Made by a program: the position numbers and the translations under genes. 64,000 bases of DNA. Source: JARRLC01 sp037387425. GTDB taxonomy: Bacteria > Pseudomonadota > Alphaproteobacteria > Rhizobiales > Rhodomicrobiaceae. The stretch is from NCBI GenBank assembly GCA_037387425.1, contig JARRLC010000002.1, positions 1 through 64,000 of the forward strand, in the 5' to 3' direction. The notes under the pieces were generated by a model, which was not told the DNA's origin, made no database searches, and saw only the letters and a list, made by a program, of their open reading frames with translations. Position 1 is the first letter of the stretch, and each line of letters starts with the position of its first letter. This document shows positions 8,611 through 17,018 of the stretch, piece by piece.

Positions 8611-9738
8611 CTATACCTTCTGCGGCCCAGGATAAAGCGCTTCCACGCGCGCGGCGTAGTCTGTGAACCGCCCTTCGGCAATCGCGGCCCGTGCGCCTGC
8701 CATAAGCTCTTGATAAAAATGGATGTTCGTCCAGCTCAGGAGCATCATGCCCAGAATTTCGTTCGCCCTGATCAGGTGATGTAAGTATGCGCGCGAATAG
8801 TCGCGAGCGGCGGGACAAGCGCTCGTCTCATCCAGCGGGCGCTCGTCGTCGGCGTGGCAGGCGTTGCGCATATTGAGCTTGCCTTCCCAAGTGTAGGCCA
8901 GCCCGTGACGCCCGGCGCGCGTTGGCATCACGCAGTCGAACATATCGACGCCGCGCGCCACCGCCGCCACGATGTCAGACGGCGTGCCGACGCCCATCAG
9001 ATAGCGCGGTTTACCGGTGGGCAGCATCGGCGTAGTGTGGCCCAGCGTTTCCAGCATCGCCGCTTGCCCCTCGCCGACCGCCAACCCGCCAATGGAATAA
9101 CCGGGGAAATCCATCTCTACGAGCGCCCCTGCCGAGCGCTCGCGCAAGTCGGGGAAGGTGCTGCCCTGCACGATGCCGAACAGCGCTTCGTGGCCCGCCG
9201 TGCGTTTGGCAAACTCAGCGCGCGACCGTTCCGCCCAACGCAGCGACAATTCCATGGACGAGCGCGCCTCGTCCCATGTGGCGGGGAAAGGCGTGCACTC
9301 ATCGAACTGCATCTGAATATCAGCGCCCAGCAGCATCTGAATTTCAATAGAGCGCTCCGGCGTGAGCAAATGGCGGCTGCCATCGATATGCGACTGGAAA
9401 GCAACGCCCTCTTCGGTGATTTTCCGTAGTTGCGCCAGTGACATAACCTGATAACCGCCGGAGTCGGTCAGGATCGGCCCGTCCCAGTTCATGAAGCGAT
9501 GCAGACCGCCAAGCTTGGCCATACGCTCTGCGCCGGGGCGCAACATCAAGTGGTAGGTGTTGCCCAGGATGATATCCGCACCGGTGGCCTTGACGGTGTC
9601 GGTGAACATCGCCTTGACGGTCGCCGCCGTGCCGACCGGCATAAACGCAGGCGTGCGGATTTGCCCCCGCGACGTGGTAATTTCGCCGAGACGCGCCGCG
9701 CCATCTTCAGTAATAAGTCGGTAGCTAAATGCTATCAT
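8611..9738 (-). CDS. tgt: Queuine tRNA-ribosyltransferase with degenerate zinc site
   Basis: Bacterial-type Tgt, 375 residues: exchanges guanine-34 for preQ1 in GUN-anticodon tRNAs. Catalytic elements are intact: DSGGYQ (92-97), QFDECTP (144-150), GGLAVGE (217-223) and the nucleophile Asp268 in FDCVMPTR. The canonical zinc motif CxCxxC...H is not: the aligned positions read S306, C308, A311 and T337 (SACPAAR; WTN where WHN is expected), leaving one of four ligands. The flanking DYSRAYLHHL is well conserved, so this is not a frameshift. ATG 9738 is the start; GGGGGG lies upstream. It overlaps a small upstream ORF that repeats its own first nine codons. Confidence 0.9.
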   Translation of the reverse strand: MIAFSYRLITEDGAARLGEITTSRGQIRTPAFMPVGTAATVKAMFTDTVKATGADIILGNTYHLMLRPGAERMAKLGGLHRFMNWDGPILTDSGGYQVMSLAQLRKITEEGVAFQSHIDGSRHLLTPERSIEIQMLLGADIQMQFDECTPFPATWDEARSSMELSLRWAERSRAEFAKRTAGHEALFGIVQGSTFPDLRERSAGALVEMDFPGYSIGGLAVGEGQAAMLETLGHTTPMLPTGKPRYLMGVGTPSDIVAAVARGVDMFDCVMPTRAGRHGLAYTWEGKLNMRNACHADDERPLDETSACPAARDYSRAYLHHLIRANEILGMMLLSWTNIHFYQELMAGARAAIAEGRFTDYAARVEALYPGPQKV

Positions 9739-9818
9739 CGCACAGCCCCCCAAATCTTTTTTTGTTGGCCGCGATCAGCAAGCATCGCGGCAATGAGCCG
9801 GTAGCTAAACGCTATCAT
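9735..9818 (-). CDS. 27-codon ORF repeating the start of tgt, coupled to queA and tgt
   Basis: The ATG at 9818 overlaps the queA stop (ATGA). The frame begins MIAFSYRLI, identical to the first nine residues of Tgt, then diverges and stops at a TGA (9737-9735) overlapping the tgt ATG. The queA-tgt junction is therefore present twice, 80 bp apart (ATG 9818 versus ATG 9738), with a few silent differences. It looks like an internal duplication that left a short, probably translated, linker ORF keeping tgt coupled to queA. The peptide itself is unlikely to have a function. Confidence 0.6.
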   Translation of the reverse strand: MIAFSYRLIAAMLADRGQQKKIWGAVR

Positions 9819-10909
9819 CGCGCACCCTCGGTAGAAGGCGCGAGCAAACACGCGTCGCCATAAGAGTAAAACCGGTATTCGTTCGCGATGGCGTGGGAAT
9901 AAGCGCGCTGCATTGTTTCCAATCCCGAAAAAGCCGACACCAGCATGAATAAAGTCGATCGCGGCAAATGGAAATTGGTGAATAACATGTCCACTGCGCG
10001 AAAGCGGTAGCCGGGTGTGATGAAAATCGCAGTGTCACCGCTGAACGGCTGTATTGTGCCGTCTTCCGTCGCGGCGCTCTCCAAGAGACGCAAAGCTGTG
10101 GTGCCCACCGCGATTATGCGTCCCCCATCCGCGCGCGCCTTATTGAGTGCGGAGGCGGTGGCGGCGTCGATCTCGCCCCACTCGGCATGCATGCGGTGGT
10201 TGTCGGTGTCATCGGCCTTCACGGGCAGGAATGTCCCCGCGCCGACATGCAGCGTAAGGAAGGCTGTGCTCACCCTAGCATCAGCGAGAGCGCCCATCAG
10301 TGCAGCCGTGAAATGCAGGCCAGCCGTAGGGGCGGCTACGGCTCCCGGTTCGGCGGCGAAGATGGTTTGATAATCATTTAAGTCTTGCGCATCGGCGGCG
10401 CGGCGCTGAGCGATGTATGGCGGCAGCGGCATGCGTCCGTATTCCGCCAGCGCGGCCTCGAAAGGACGCCCGCCGCAATCGAAGGCGAGCGCCACCTCGC
10501 CTCCCTCAGTTTTAGCGGCGACACGCGCGGAAAAGCCTTCGCCAAAGGCAATGACATCGCCCTTTGTCAACCGTTTCGCCGGACGCGCGAAGGCGAGCCA
10601 CTCCGCCTCGCCAAGGCGCTTGTGCAGCGTGACGCCGATGCGAGCGGCGGTAGCGCCTCCCCCAGCGCCGCTTGTGTTGCCTTCACGGCTGCGGGACCCT
10701 TCAAGCTGGGCGGGTAACACGCGGGTATTGTTGAAGACGAGCACATCGCCAGGGCGCAGCAGTGCAGGCAGATCGGCGATGCGGCGGTCGGCGAACTCAG
10801 AGGAAGCGCCCGGCGTTACGGCAAGCAGGCGCGCCGTCTCGCGCGGTTCGCTGGGGCGCAAGGCAATACGCTCCGCAGGCAGGTCAAAATCAAAGGCATC
10901 GACCCGCAT
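9815..10909 (-). CDS. queA: S-adenosylmethionine:tRNA ribosyltransferase-isomerase
   Basis: A 364-residue enzyme that moves the ribosyl part of SAM onto preQ1-tRNA to form epoxyqueuosine, the step after Tgt. Conserved segments are visible: VFNNTRVLPAQL near the start, VAAPTAGLHFT in the middle, and FITPGYRFR with TNFHLPRSTL near the C-terminus. ATG 10909 opens MRVDAFDFDLPAERIALRP, normal for the family. It lies directly upstream of tgt, so the queuosine genes form one transcription unit. Confidence 0.97.
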   Translation of the reverse strand: MRVDAFDFDLPAERIALRPSEPRETARLLAVTPGASSEFADRRIADLPALLRPGDVLVFNNTRVLPAQLEGSRSREGNTSGAGGGATAARIGVTLHKRLGEAEWLAFARPAKRLTKGDVIAFGEGFSARVAAKTEGGEVALAFDCGGRPFEAALAEYGRMPLPPYIAQRRAADAQDLNDYQTIFAAEPGAVAAPTAGLHFTAALMGALADARVSTAFLTLHVGAGTFLPVKADDTDNHRMHAEWGEIDAATASALNKARADGGRIIAVGTTALRLLESAATEDGTIQPFSGDTAIFITPGYRFRAVDMLFTNFHLPRSTLFMLVSAFSGLETMQRAYSHAIANEYRFYSYGDACLLAPSTEGAR

Positions 10910-10945
10910 GAGGTTAGGCCCTGTAAATACTCAATAGTTAATCGT

Positions 10946-11278
10946 TTAATCTCGGGTCCACCCCGCCTCGCGAGCCTGGCACATCACACGTTGCGCCATT
11001 GCCCGCACTTCGGGGTCTTCATCGTCTTCCAGCTTGCGAATGTCCTTGAGGATGGATTTGGCGGCAGGCCCCATCGAATAGGCAGTACTGACGCCATACA
11101 ACCGCGACGTTACGTTATCGGATTCCAGGAGCCTCTTCAGACTTTTAGCGGGCAGCCCCCGCCAAACTTCGCATGATTGGTCGTTAATGACCCGGTAACC
11201 CACCCTCGGATCAAGCCAATCGCTTTGATCCGGGGTAAGGCCGACCATTTTATGCGTGTTATGCGCGTGGTGTCTCAT
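10946..11278 (-). CDS. Small HEAT-like hypothetical protein
   Basis: A 110-residue protein with no recognised name. The C-terminal half (AKSILKDIRKLEDDEDPEVRAMAQRV) reads like one or two HEAT-type helix pairs; the N-terminal part contains DQSDWLDPRVGYRVINDQSCEVWRG-type polar sequence. AGGAG lies 8 nt before ATG 11278, preferred over upstream in-frame GTGs. It sits between the cytosolic cyclophilin and queA in the same direction and is probably cotranscribed with them. Function unknown. Confidence 0.7.
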   Translation of the reverse strand: MRHHAHNTHKMVGLTPDQSDWLDPRVGYRVINDQSCEVWRGLPAKSLKRLLESDNVTSRLYGVSTAYSMGPAAKSILKDIRKLEDDEDPEVRAMAQRVMCQAREAGWTRD

Positions 11279-11377
11279 CACCACCACTCCTTACATTCCG
11301 GCCATAGTGACCGCACACCCGTTAACAACGTGATTACACGCAAATACGGGGATTTTTTGAAATGTAGGCGTGACCCG

Positions 11378-11851
11378 CTATTTTACGTCAGCGGCAACGC
11401 GAAGAGTTTCGATTTTATCCGGATCGGTGACCGGCTCGCCTCTCTTGATCTTATCGACGTTTTCCATCCCTTCAATGACACGTCCCCACACAGTATATTT
11501 ATTATCTAGGAAGTTTACGTCATCGAAACAAATGAAGAACTGGCTGTCGCCACTGTCGGGATCATTCGCCCGCGCCATAGATACTACGCCCCGTTCATGC
11601 GGAACGCTAGAAAATTCCGCCTTAAGTTTTTGGCCGGAACCGCCCATGCCGGTGCCGGTCGGGTCGCCGGTTTGCGCCATGAAGTTGTCGATCACGCGGT
11701 GAAAAACGATGCCGTCATAAAAGTTCTGGCGCACCAGTTCTTTGATACGCGTGACATGGCCGGGCGCCACGTCTGGAAGCATCTCGATGACGACTTTCCC
11801 GTGGGTCATTTCCATGAGAAGCGTGTTTTCCGGGTCTTTGATATCTGCCAT
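11378..11851 (-). CDS. ppiB: Peptidyl-prolyl cis-trans isomerase, cyclophilin type, cytosolic
   Basis: A 157-residue single-domain cyclophilin without signal peptide. It catalyses proline isomerisation during folding. The active-site segments FHRVI, FMAQTGDPTGTGMGG and SQFFICF are intact. The second, exported cyclophilin is encoded immediately upstream (11913-12467); the two share the catalytic core and look like an old tandem duplication that split between cytosol and periplasm. Confidence 0.95.
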   Translation of the reverse strand: MADIKDPENTLLMEMTHGKVVIEMLPDVAPGHVTRIKELVRQNFYDGIVFHRVIDNFMAQTGDPTGTGMGGSGQKLKAEFSSVPHERGVVSMARANDPDSGDSQFFICFDDVNFLDNKYTVWGRVIEGMENVDKIKRGEPVTDPDKIETLRVAADVK

Positions 11852-11912
11852 TAGAATGTAGTCCTTGTTTTTCAGTGTAAGGATATGCTGTTTATTCGCT
11901 TACCAACACGAA

Positions 11913-12467
11913 CTATTTCGCGTCGGAAGCGAGTTGCATTTTGATGATTTTATCGGGGTTAAAGACCGTACCGCCCTGGTTGCGGCCTTTCTTAATGCGG
12001 TCCACGATCTTCATGCCATCGACCACCTGCCCGAACACGGTGTATTGCCCATTCAGATGCGTGGCGTTTTCGAAGCAAATGAAGAACTGGCTGTTTGCCG
12101 TATTCGGATCGCTTGTACGGGCCGCGCCGAGCGTACCGCGTAGGAAGGGCGCATCGGAAAACTCAGCCTTCAGGTCGGGAAGATCGGAACCGCCGGTGCC
12201 GGTGCCCGTTGGATCGCCGGTTTGCGCCATGAAGCCACTGATAACGCGGTGGAATTTCAGGCCATCATAAAAGCCTCGCTTGATGAGCTTCTTGAAGCGC
12301 GCCACATGCTTCGGCGCGATATCGGGGCGCAGTTCTATGGTGACGCGTCCGCCTTTCAGGTCAAGATAGACGAGATTATCTTTATCAGCGGCGATAGCAG
12401 ACGTTGACGCGGTGGCCACCATTCCAAAAATCGCGAGACAGCTCAAGGCAAGCAAAAAACGTTTCAT
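11913..12467 (-). CDS. Peptidyl-prolyl cis-trans isomerase, cyclophilin type, exported
   Basis: A 184-residue cyclophilin with an N-terminal signal peptide (MKRFLLALSCLAIFGMVA, cleavage likely after AIA near residue 26), so it should act in the periplasm, probably on outer-membrane proteins in transit. FHRVI, FMAQTGDPTGTGTGG and SQFFICF are present. ATG 12467 is chosen because it gives a clean signal peptide; the longer frame to 12503 would add 12 residues and overlap coaD. It follows coaD by 32 nt. Confidence 0.93.
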   Translation of the reverse strand: MKRFLLALSCLAIFGMVATASTSAIAADKDNLVYLDLKGGRVTIELRPDIAPKHVARFKKLIKRGFYDGLKFHRVISGFMAQTGDPTGTGTGGSDLPDLKAEFSDAPFLRGTLGAARTSDPNTANSQFFICFENATHLNGQYTVFGQVVDGMKIVDRIKKGRNQGGTVFNPDKIIKMQLASDAK

Positions 12468-12499
12468 AATCGTGAACTCCGGAAGTTGCTTATATGTTT

Positions 12500-13015
12500 T
12501 CATGAAGCCGAAGGCGGGGTCAGCTTTTCCTGCATACGCTGAGCGATGCCCGCAGGCACGAAAGAGGTAATGTCTCCCCCCATTTGCGCGATTTGCCGGA
12601 CGAAAGTGGCGGCAATATGCTTATTGGCTGCTGCGCCGGGTAACAAAATCGTTTCCAGATCGGGGGCCAGCGCCGCGTTCATGCCCGCCATGCGCATTTC
12701 ATAGTCAACGTCGGTAAGGTCGCGCACGCCCCGCATGATGGCGGTGGCGCCATGCGCTTTTGCGGCGTCCACGGCGAGCGCGTCGAAAGTGATGACCTCA
12801 ATCACGGCGGAAGACGGCAGTGTTAGCCGGGAAATTTCCTCGCGCAGCATTTCCACACGCTCAGCCCCGGTGAAAAGCGGTGCTTTGCCCGGATGAATAC
12901 CGACCCCCACCACAACGCGGCCAAACAGACGTGCCGCGCGCATGATAAGATCGAAATGGCCAAGCGTAGCCGGATCAAAACTGCCGGGATAAAAAACTGT
13001 ATGGGATTGAGGCAC
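12500..13015 (-). CDS. coaD: Phosphopantetheine adenylyltransferase
   Basis: A 171-residue nucleotidyltransferase that makes dephospho-CoA from 4'-phosphopantetheine and ATP. The fingerprint YPGSFDPATLGH (T/HxGH motif), the IMRGVRDLTDVDYE segment and HIAATFVRQIA (in place of the more common ISSTxVR motif) are present. The start is GTG 13015. It heads the coaD / cyclophilin / cyclophilin / HEAT-like / queA / tgt run, a gene order common in alphaproteobacteria. Confidence 0.96.
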   Translation of the reverse strand: MPQSHTVFYPGSFDPATLGHFDLIMRAARLFGRVVVGVGIHPGKAPLFTGAERVEMLREEISRLTLPSSAVIEVITFDALAVDAAKAHGATAIMRGVRDLTDVDYEMRMAGMNAALAPDLETILLPGAAANKHIAATFVRQIAQMGGDITSFVPAGIAQRMQEKLTPPSAS

Positions 13016-13169
13016 AGCGCTTTTCCACGTTACGACGAACGGCGCTTTATAACAGCGATCCGCATGTATTTACCACCCCCTAGATTTCATGAATGCGCGG
13101 ATGTCCCCAAATTCAGGCGCCATAAGAGACAAAAGCGGCAACCTCGTATTGCAGATGAGGATATACCGC

Positions 13170-14162
13170 TCAAGCAGAGGCAATTGCGCTTGCCGCCACG
13201 TCATAGCACGAATGCACCCACCGCACGGTTTTGGAAGTGCTGCGCATGACGATGCTATGCGTTTCCACGGTTTTACCGTTGAATTTCACGCCATCGAGCA
13301 TGGTTCCATCGGTAATGCCAGTTGCTGAGAAAATAACGTCGCCACGAACCATATCCTCAAGCGTATATATCTTTCTCAAATCGGTAATGCCCATGGAAGC
13401 GGCCCGGCGGCGTTGTTCATCATTGAGCGGTGTTAGCCGCCCCAGGAACTGGCCGCCAATGCTGCAAAGCGCGGCGGCAGCAAGAACGCCTTCAGCGGCC
13501 CCTCCAACGCCCATATAAATATCGATACCGGTTTCAGCAGGTTTCGCGGCTTCGATGACGCCCGCAATATCGCCATCACGAATGAGGCGGATGGCGGCGC
13601 CTGCTGCGCGCACTTCGGCAATGAGCTTGGAATGCCGCACACGATCAAGAATGCATACGGTGAGGCCGGAAACGGAAACGCCCTTGGCTTTCGCAACGCG
13701 TGCCAGGTTTTCGGCGGGTGACAAGTTCAGATCGATCACGTCGGGCTCATATCCAGGACCGATCGCGAGCTTATCCATGTACATGCCTGGCACATTAAGC
13801 AGGCTGTCAGGCGCGGCCAGCACAACCACCGATAAAGCGTTGGCATTATCCTTGGCGCACAACGTAACGCCCTCCACCGGATCGACAGCGATATCAAGCG
13901 GTATACCTTCGCCCACACCAATGTTCTCTCCCATGAACAGCATAGGCGGCTCGCTGTCTTCGTCCTCGCCGATGACGACCCTGCCGTTAATGGGCAAGCG
14001 ATTTAGCTCTGCCCGCATAGCGGCAATGGCAGCTTGGTCGGCTTGGCGTTCATCGCCGCGTCCGCGCCATTTGGCGGCGGCTATGGCGGCGGCCTCGGTA
14101 ACACGTGCCGCATCAAGCGTCAGGGTACGATCAAGCTTTGACAGCTTAGAACCGTGGGACAT
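13170..14162 (-). CDS. glpX: Class II fructose-1,6-bisphosphatase
   Basis: A 330-residue GlpX-type phosphatase: removes the 1-phosphate of fructose-1,6-bisphosphate in gluconeogenesis, sometimes also sedoheptulose-bisphosphate. Metal/substrate motifs IGEDEDSEPPMLFMGE, DPVEGVTLCAK (family usually DPxEGT) and GVGGAAEGVLAAAAL are visible. AAAGGA lies 7 nt before ATG 14162. It pairs functionally with the class II aldolase and phosphoglycerate kinase at 53.7-56.1 kb, though not adjacent. Confidence 0.94.
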   Translation of the reverse strand: MSHGSKLSKLDRTLTLDAARVTEAAAIAAAKWRGRGDERQADQAAIAAMRAELNRLPINGRVVIGEDEDSEPPMLFMGENIGVGEGIPLDIAVDPVEGVTLCAKDNANALSVVVLAAPDSLLNVPGMYMDKLAIGPGYEPDVIDLNLSPAENLARVAKAKGVSVSGLTVCILDRVRHSKLIAEVRAAGAAIRLIRDGDIAGVIEAAKPAETGIDIYMGVGGAAEGVLAAAALCSIGGQFLGRLTPLNDEQRRRAASMGITDLRKIYTLEDMVRGDVIFSATGITDGTMLDGVKFNGKTVETHSIVMRSTSKTVRWVHSCYDVAASAIASA

Positions 14163-14646
14163 GACTAAATCCTTTGTGATAGCAAATAAGATAGCCGGAA
14201 ATCACAGCTTCCCTTAACAACAATACAGAATAGCAGTTTCTATGCCACAAAATACGTACCGCAATATAGCAGCCTTTCGCCTGTTTTGAAGCCGAAAGGG
14301 CAAACGGCGCCCCGTAAAACAGTGTACGACCTGTTCATACTGGTAGATTATCGCATTGAATGGCGCATAAGACACAATATATTGCTATGTGCACGGAGCT
14401 CCGCTCACAACACTGTGTTAACACGCGATTGCCTTATTGACCCGCTCTGCCCTGGGCTTTAGGTTCCGCAACTGTTAATGATAGGCTATATAAAGTGCGT
14501 ACGTTCATATCCCTAATGGATCGATTTAAACGAGGGCGACAAGCCGAAGTTTGGCCAGTTTGATCCATTAAAAAGAAACCAAGTGGTTCGAAGCAACAGA
14601 ATTCGAACCACGATTGTGGTCTATGAAAACAATTGGTGTGCACATT
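14163..14646. other. Divergent promoter region between glpX and the M48 protease gene
   Basis: About 480 nt without a convincing gene. It is AT-richer than its surroundings. A TTGACC at about 14438 with a TAGGTT about 17 nt later could be a sigma-70-type promoter for the protease, and TATATAAAG at about 14487 is another -10-like segment. Just before the protease gene is the perfect inverted repeat at 14583-14611. Short frames on both strands have no ribosome site or recognisable product. Confidence 0.35.
14583..14611. other. Perfect 10-bp inverted repeat upstream of the M48 protease gene
   Basis: GTGGTTCGAA (14583-14592) and TTCGAACCAC (14602-14611) are exact reverse complements separated by 9 nt. 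They lie 12-40 nt before the two candidate start codons, so the repeat is in the 5' leader or promoter. It could be an operator or a leader hairpin affecting translation. It resembles a tRNA T-arm sequence but no tRNA body is present. Confidence 0.5.
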
Positions 14647-16053
14647 ATGACATCCGCAAAGCGTTTCGGTACCTTCAGCCGTTATTGCACAGCGTTGGTA
14701 GCAATCGCGGCCTTATTTCTCGCGCAAACGTCAACAGCGTTTGCGGGCGGTCTGATCCGCGATTCTGAAATCGAAGCACTCATAGCTGATTATGCCGCGC
14801 CTATATTTCACACTGCCGGCTTAAGCAAACACAACATCCATATCCACATCATCAACGATCAGTCGTTCAACGCCTTCGTCATTGATGGGCAGAATATGTT
14901 CATCCATACCGGCGCGATTATGAAGTCGGAAACGCCGAACCAGCTTATCGGCGTGATCGCGCATGAAACCGGGCACATTGCCGGCGGACACCTCGCCCGG
15001 CTGCATATCCAGATGTCGAAAATGCAATCTGCCGCGCTGATCATGAACCTGCTTGGCATCGGCGCAATGATCGGCGGCGCGGCGATTGGCTCGGACGAAA
15101 CCAGTAAGGGCGGCGCAGCAGTGCTGTATGGCGGCTCGTCGGTTCTTCAGCGCTCGGTTTTATCCTATCGTCGCGTACAGGAATATTCAGCGGACCAAGC
15201 AGGCATCTCGTTTCTCGACCGGACGCATCAGTCGGGCAAAGGCATGCTGGAGACCTTCCAGTCGCTCGCTGACCAGAACCTGGGGTCCATGAACTATATC
15301 GACCCGTATCTGCAAACGCATCCAATGCCACAGGATCGCGTCGCGCAATTGCGCGCATTGGCGGAAGGCAGCCAGTATTTCAACGTTAAAGACTCGCCAG
15401 AGCTGCAATTCCGGCACGATATGATCAAAGCCAAACTGTACGCCTTTATTAACAAAGCCAATCCACGGGCGGTCTTTCGTAAATATCCGAAGAAAGATCA
15501 ATCGCTGCCAGCGCAATACGCCCGAGCCATCGCACTATACTTCTCTGCTGGAATACGAGCCGCGCGCGGTGATATCGACCGCCTTATTGCAGCACAGCCC
15601 GACAATCCCTATTTCCACGAATTGAAAGGGCAATTCCTGCTTGAGAGCGGTAAAGTGCGCGCAGCTCTCGGACCTTTGCGCAAAGCTGTGAGGCTGGCGC
15701 CTAAGGCGGGCCTTATTCGCGTGATGCTGGGGCAAGCCTTGGTCGCATCTGAAGATAATTCCTTGTTGCCAGAGGCAATTACGCATCTTCGCAAGGCTTT
15801 GACCAAAGAAAAACAGTCGGTTGTCGGATATAGGCAATTGGCGATTGCTTACGGCCGCACCAACCGCAGGCCGCAGGCCGAATTGGCGTCAGCCCAAGGT
15901 TTTTTCTATGAGGGTAATGCCAATTTCGCCAAAATCCACGCAGAACGCGCCATTCGGGCTTTTCGGGTGGGCTCGCCCAACTGGAACGTCGCCAATGACT
16001 TAATAAAGGATGTCGCAATCTACAAGAAACTCAAGGCCAACAAAGGCCGCTAA
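14647..16053 (+). CDS. M48-family zinc metalloprotease with C-terminal TPR region (BepA-like)
   Basis: Periplasmic protease of about 468 residues. After a signal peptide (cleavage near TAFA|GG) comes the M48 catalytic domain with HETGH (residues 106-110 from this start) and the downstream EYSADQAG carrying the third zinc ligand. The C-terminal half is a set of helical repeats of TPR type. This layout matches BepA/YfgC, which degrades or helps assemble stalled outer-membrane proteins such as LptD. ATG 14623 is an alternative start that lengthens the signal peptide by 8 residues. A DsbA-like oxidoreductase follows 22 nt downstream, fitting a periplasmic quality-control pair. Confidence 0.9.
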   Translation: MTSAKRFGTFSRYCTALVAIAALFLAQTSTAFAGGLIRDSEIEALIADYAAPIFHTAGLSKHNIHIHIINDQSFNAFVIDGQNMFIHTGAIMKSETPNQLIGVIAHETGHIAGGHLARLHIQMSKMQSAALIMNLLGIGAMIGGAAIGSDETSKGGAAVLYGGSSVLQRSVLSYRRVQEYSADQAGISFLDRTHQSGKGMLETFQSLADQNLGSMNYIDPYLQTHPMPQDRVAQLRALAEGSQYFNVKDSPELQFRHDMIKAKLYAFINKANPRAVFRKYPKKDQSLPAQYARAIALYFSAGIRAARGDIDRLIAAQPDNPYFHELKGQFLLESGKVRAALGPLRKAVRLAPKAGLIRVMLGQALVASEDNSLLPEAITHLRKALTKEKQSVVGYRQLAIAYGRTNRRPQAELASAQGFFYEGNANFAKIHAERAIRAFRVGSPNWNVANDLIKDVAIYKKLKANKGR

Positions 16054-16075
16054 CCAGAATCTGGAGCTTAAGTAA

Positions 16076-16858
16076 ATGAAACACACGCGTATTCTTACTG
16101 TTGCCGCACTAACCGGTGTGCTCGCCGGAGTGTCTTTTTTCGGCACAGCCTTGCAGTCTTCCGCTGAAGAAGCAGCCGTGTTCGACACCAAGCAAACTGA
16201 GGCCATCCAAGGCGTCATTAAAGATTACCTGGTGAAGAACCCTAAAGTTTTGCGCGAAGCGCTGGGCGAGCTGAAGAAACTCGAAGCCAAAGAAATTGAA
16301 GCGAAGAGAAATGAAATGCTGTCTTCGTTCTACAAGGGCGAGACACCACTCAGCAGCAACAACGGCTCTGGCAAAGGCAAGGTGACGCTGGTCGAATTTT
16401 TCGATTACAATTGCGGACCATGCCGTCAAGCATTCCAGACACTTACGAAAGTTCTGCAAAAAGAGAAAGACTTTAGAATCGTCTTCGTTGATCTGCCGAT
16501 CTTATCGCAAGAGTCTGTGACAGCCAGCCAGGCAGCCATTGCCGCATCGAAACAGGGCAAGTATTTCGAACTCCATCGCACGCTCATGTCGCATCCAGGC
16601 ATGATAACTGAAGAGGTTATCTTTGCCTCTGCCAAGAAAATTGGCCTTGATGTGGAGAAACTTAAGAAAGACATGAACGACCCTGAAATTGCGAAAGTCT
16701 TGGAGCGTAACAACAAACTCGCCTCATATTGGGGACTTCGCGGAACGCCTGGCTTTATCATCGGAGATACTGTCATGCCGGGGATGGATCATAACTTTGA
16801 AAAGACCATCACCGACTCGATAGCTAAAATCCGCAAAGACGGATGCAAAGCCTGCTGA
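16076..16858 (+). CDS. DsbA-family periplasmic thiol oxidoreductase with CGPC active site
   Basis: A 260-residue exported protein (signal peptide to about residue 30) with a helical N-terminal dimerisation-like segment and a DsbA/Com1-type thioredoxin fold. The active site is CGPC (Cys113, Cys116) after FFDYN, where close alphaproteobacterial relatives usually have CGYC and DsbA has CPHC. The cis-proline loop RGTPGF (Pro225) is normal. The extreme C-terminus ends in a second CxxC (Cys257, Cys260). It likely forms or isomerises disulfides in secreted proteins. It is cotranscribed with the M48 protease. Confidence 0.9.
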   Translation: MKHTRILTVAALTGVLAGVSFFGTALQSSAEEAAVFDTKQTEAIQGVIKDYLVKNPKVLREALGELKKLEAKEIEAKRNEMLSSFYKGETPLSSNNGSGKGKVTLVEFFDYNCGPCRQAFQTLTKVLQKEKDFRIVFVDLPILSQESVTASQAAIAASKQGKYFELHRTLMSHPGMITEEVIFASAKKIGLDVEKLKKDMNDPEIAKVLERNNKLASYWGLRGTPGFIIGDTVMPGMDHNFEKTITDSIAKIRKDGCKAC

Positions 16859-16939
16859 CACGGTCTTCACAAGAAGCGTAACCGTCTTTATGCGGGAATG
16901 ATTGCGCCCCCGCCATTTTTTGGCGATATTGCAGAAAGT

Positions 16940-16967
16940 TATAAGGCCGTGTGAAAGCGGCCTTATA
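16940..16967 (+). terminator. Perfect 10-bp hairpin after the dsbA-like gene
   Basis: TATAAGGCCG (16940-16949) pairs exactly with CGGCCTTATA (16958-16967) around an 8-nt loop. It lies 81 nt after the stop codon and 51 nt before aroQ. There is no clear T-run, so termination may be weak or partial. Confidence 0.5.
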
Positions 16968-17018
16968 ATGTGTTACTGTATGCGATTGTCACTCAGATGT
17001 TCCTGAAGGAATATTTCC

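Noticed and set aside
14583..14611. tRNA-like GGTTCGAA sequence
   Set aside because: Only a T-arm-like palindrome is present; no acceptor, D- or anticodon stem can be built around it. The GGTTCGAATT near 8524 fails in the same way.
14434..14643. 69-codon minus-strand frame in the glpX-protease gap
   Set aside because: No ribosome site, composition unlike a protein, and it covers the inverted repeat and likely promoters.
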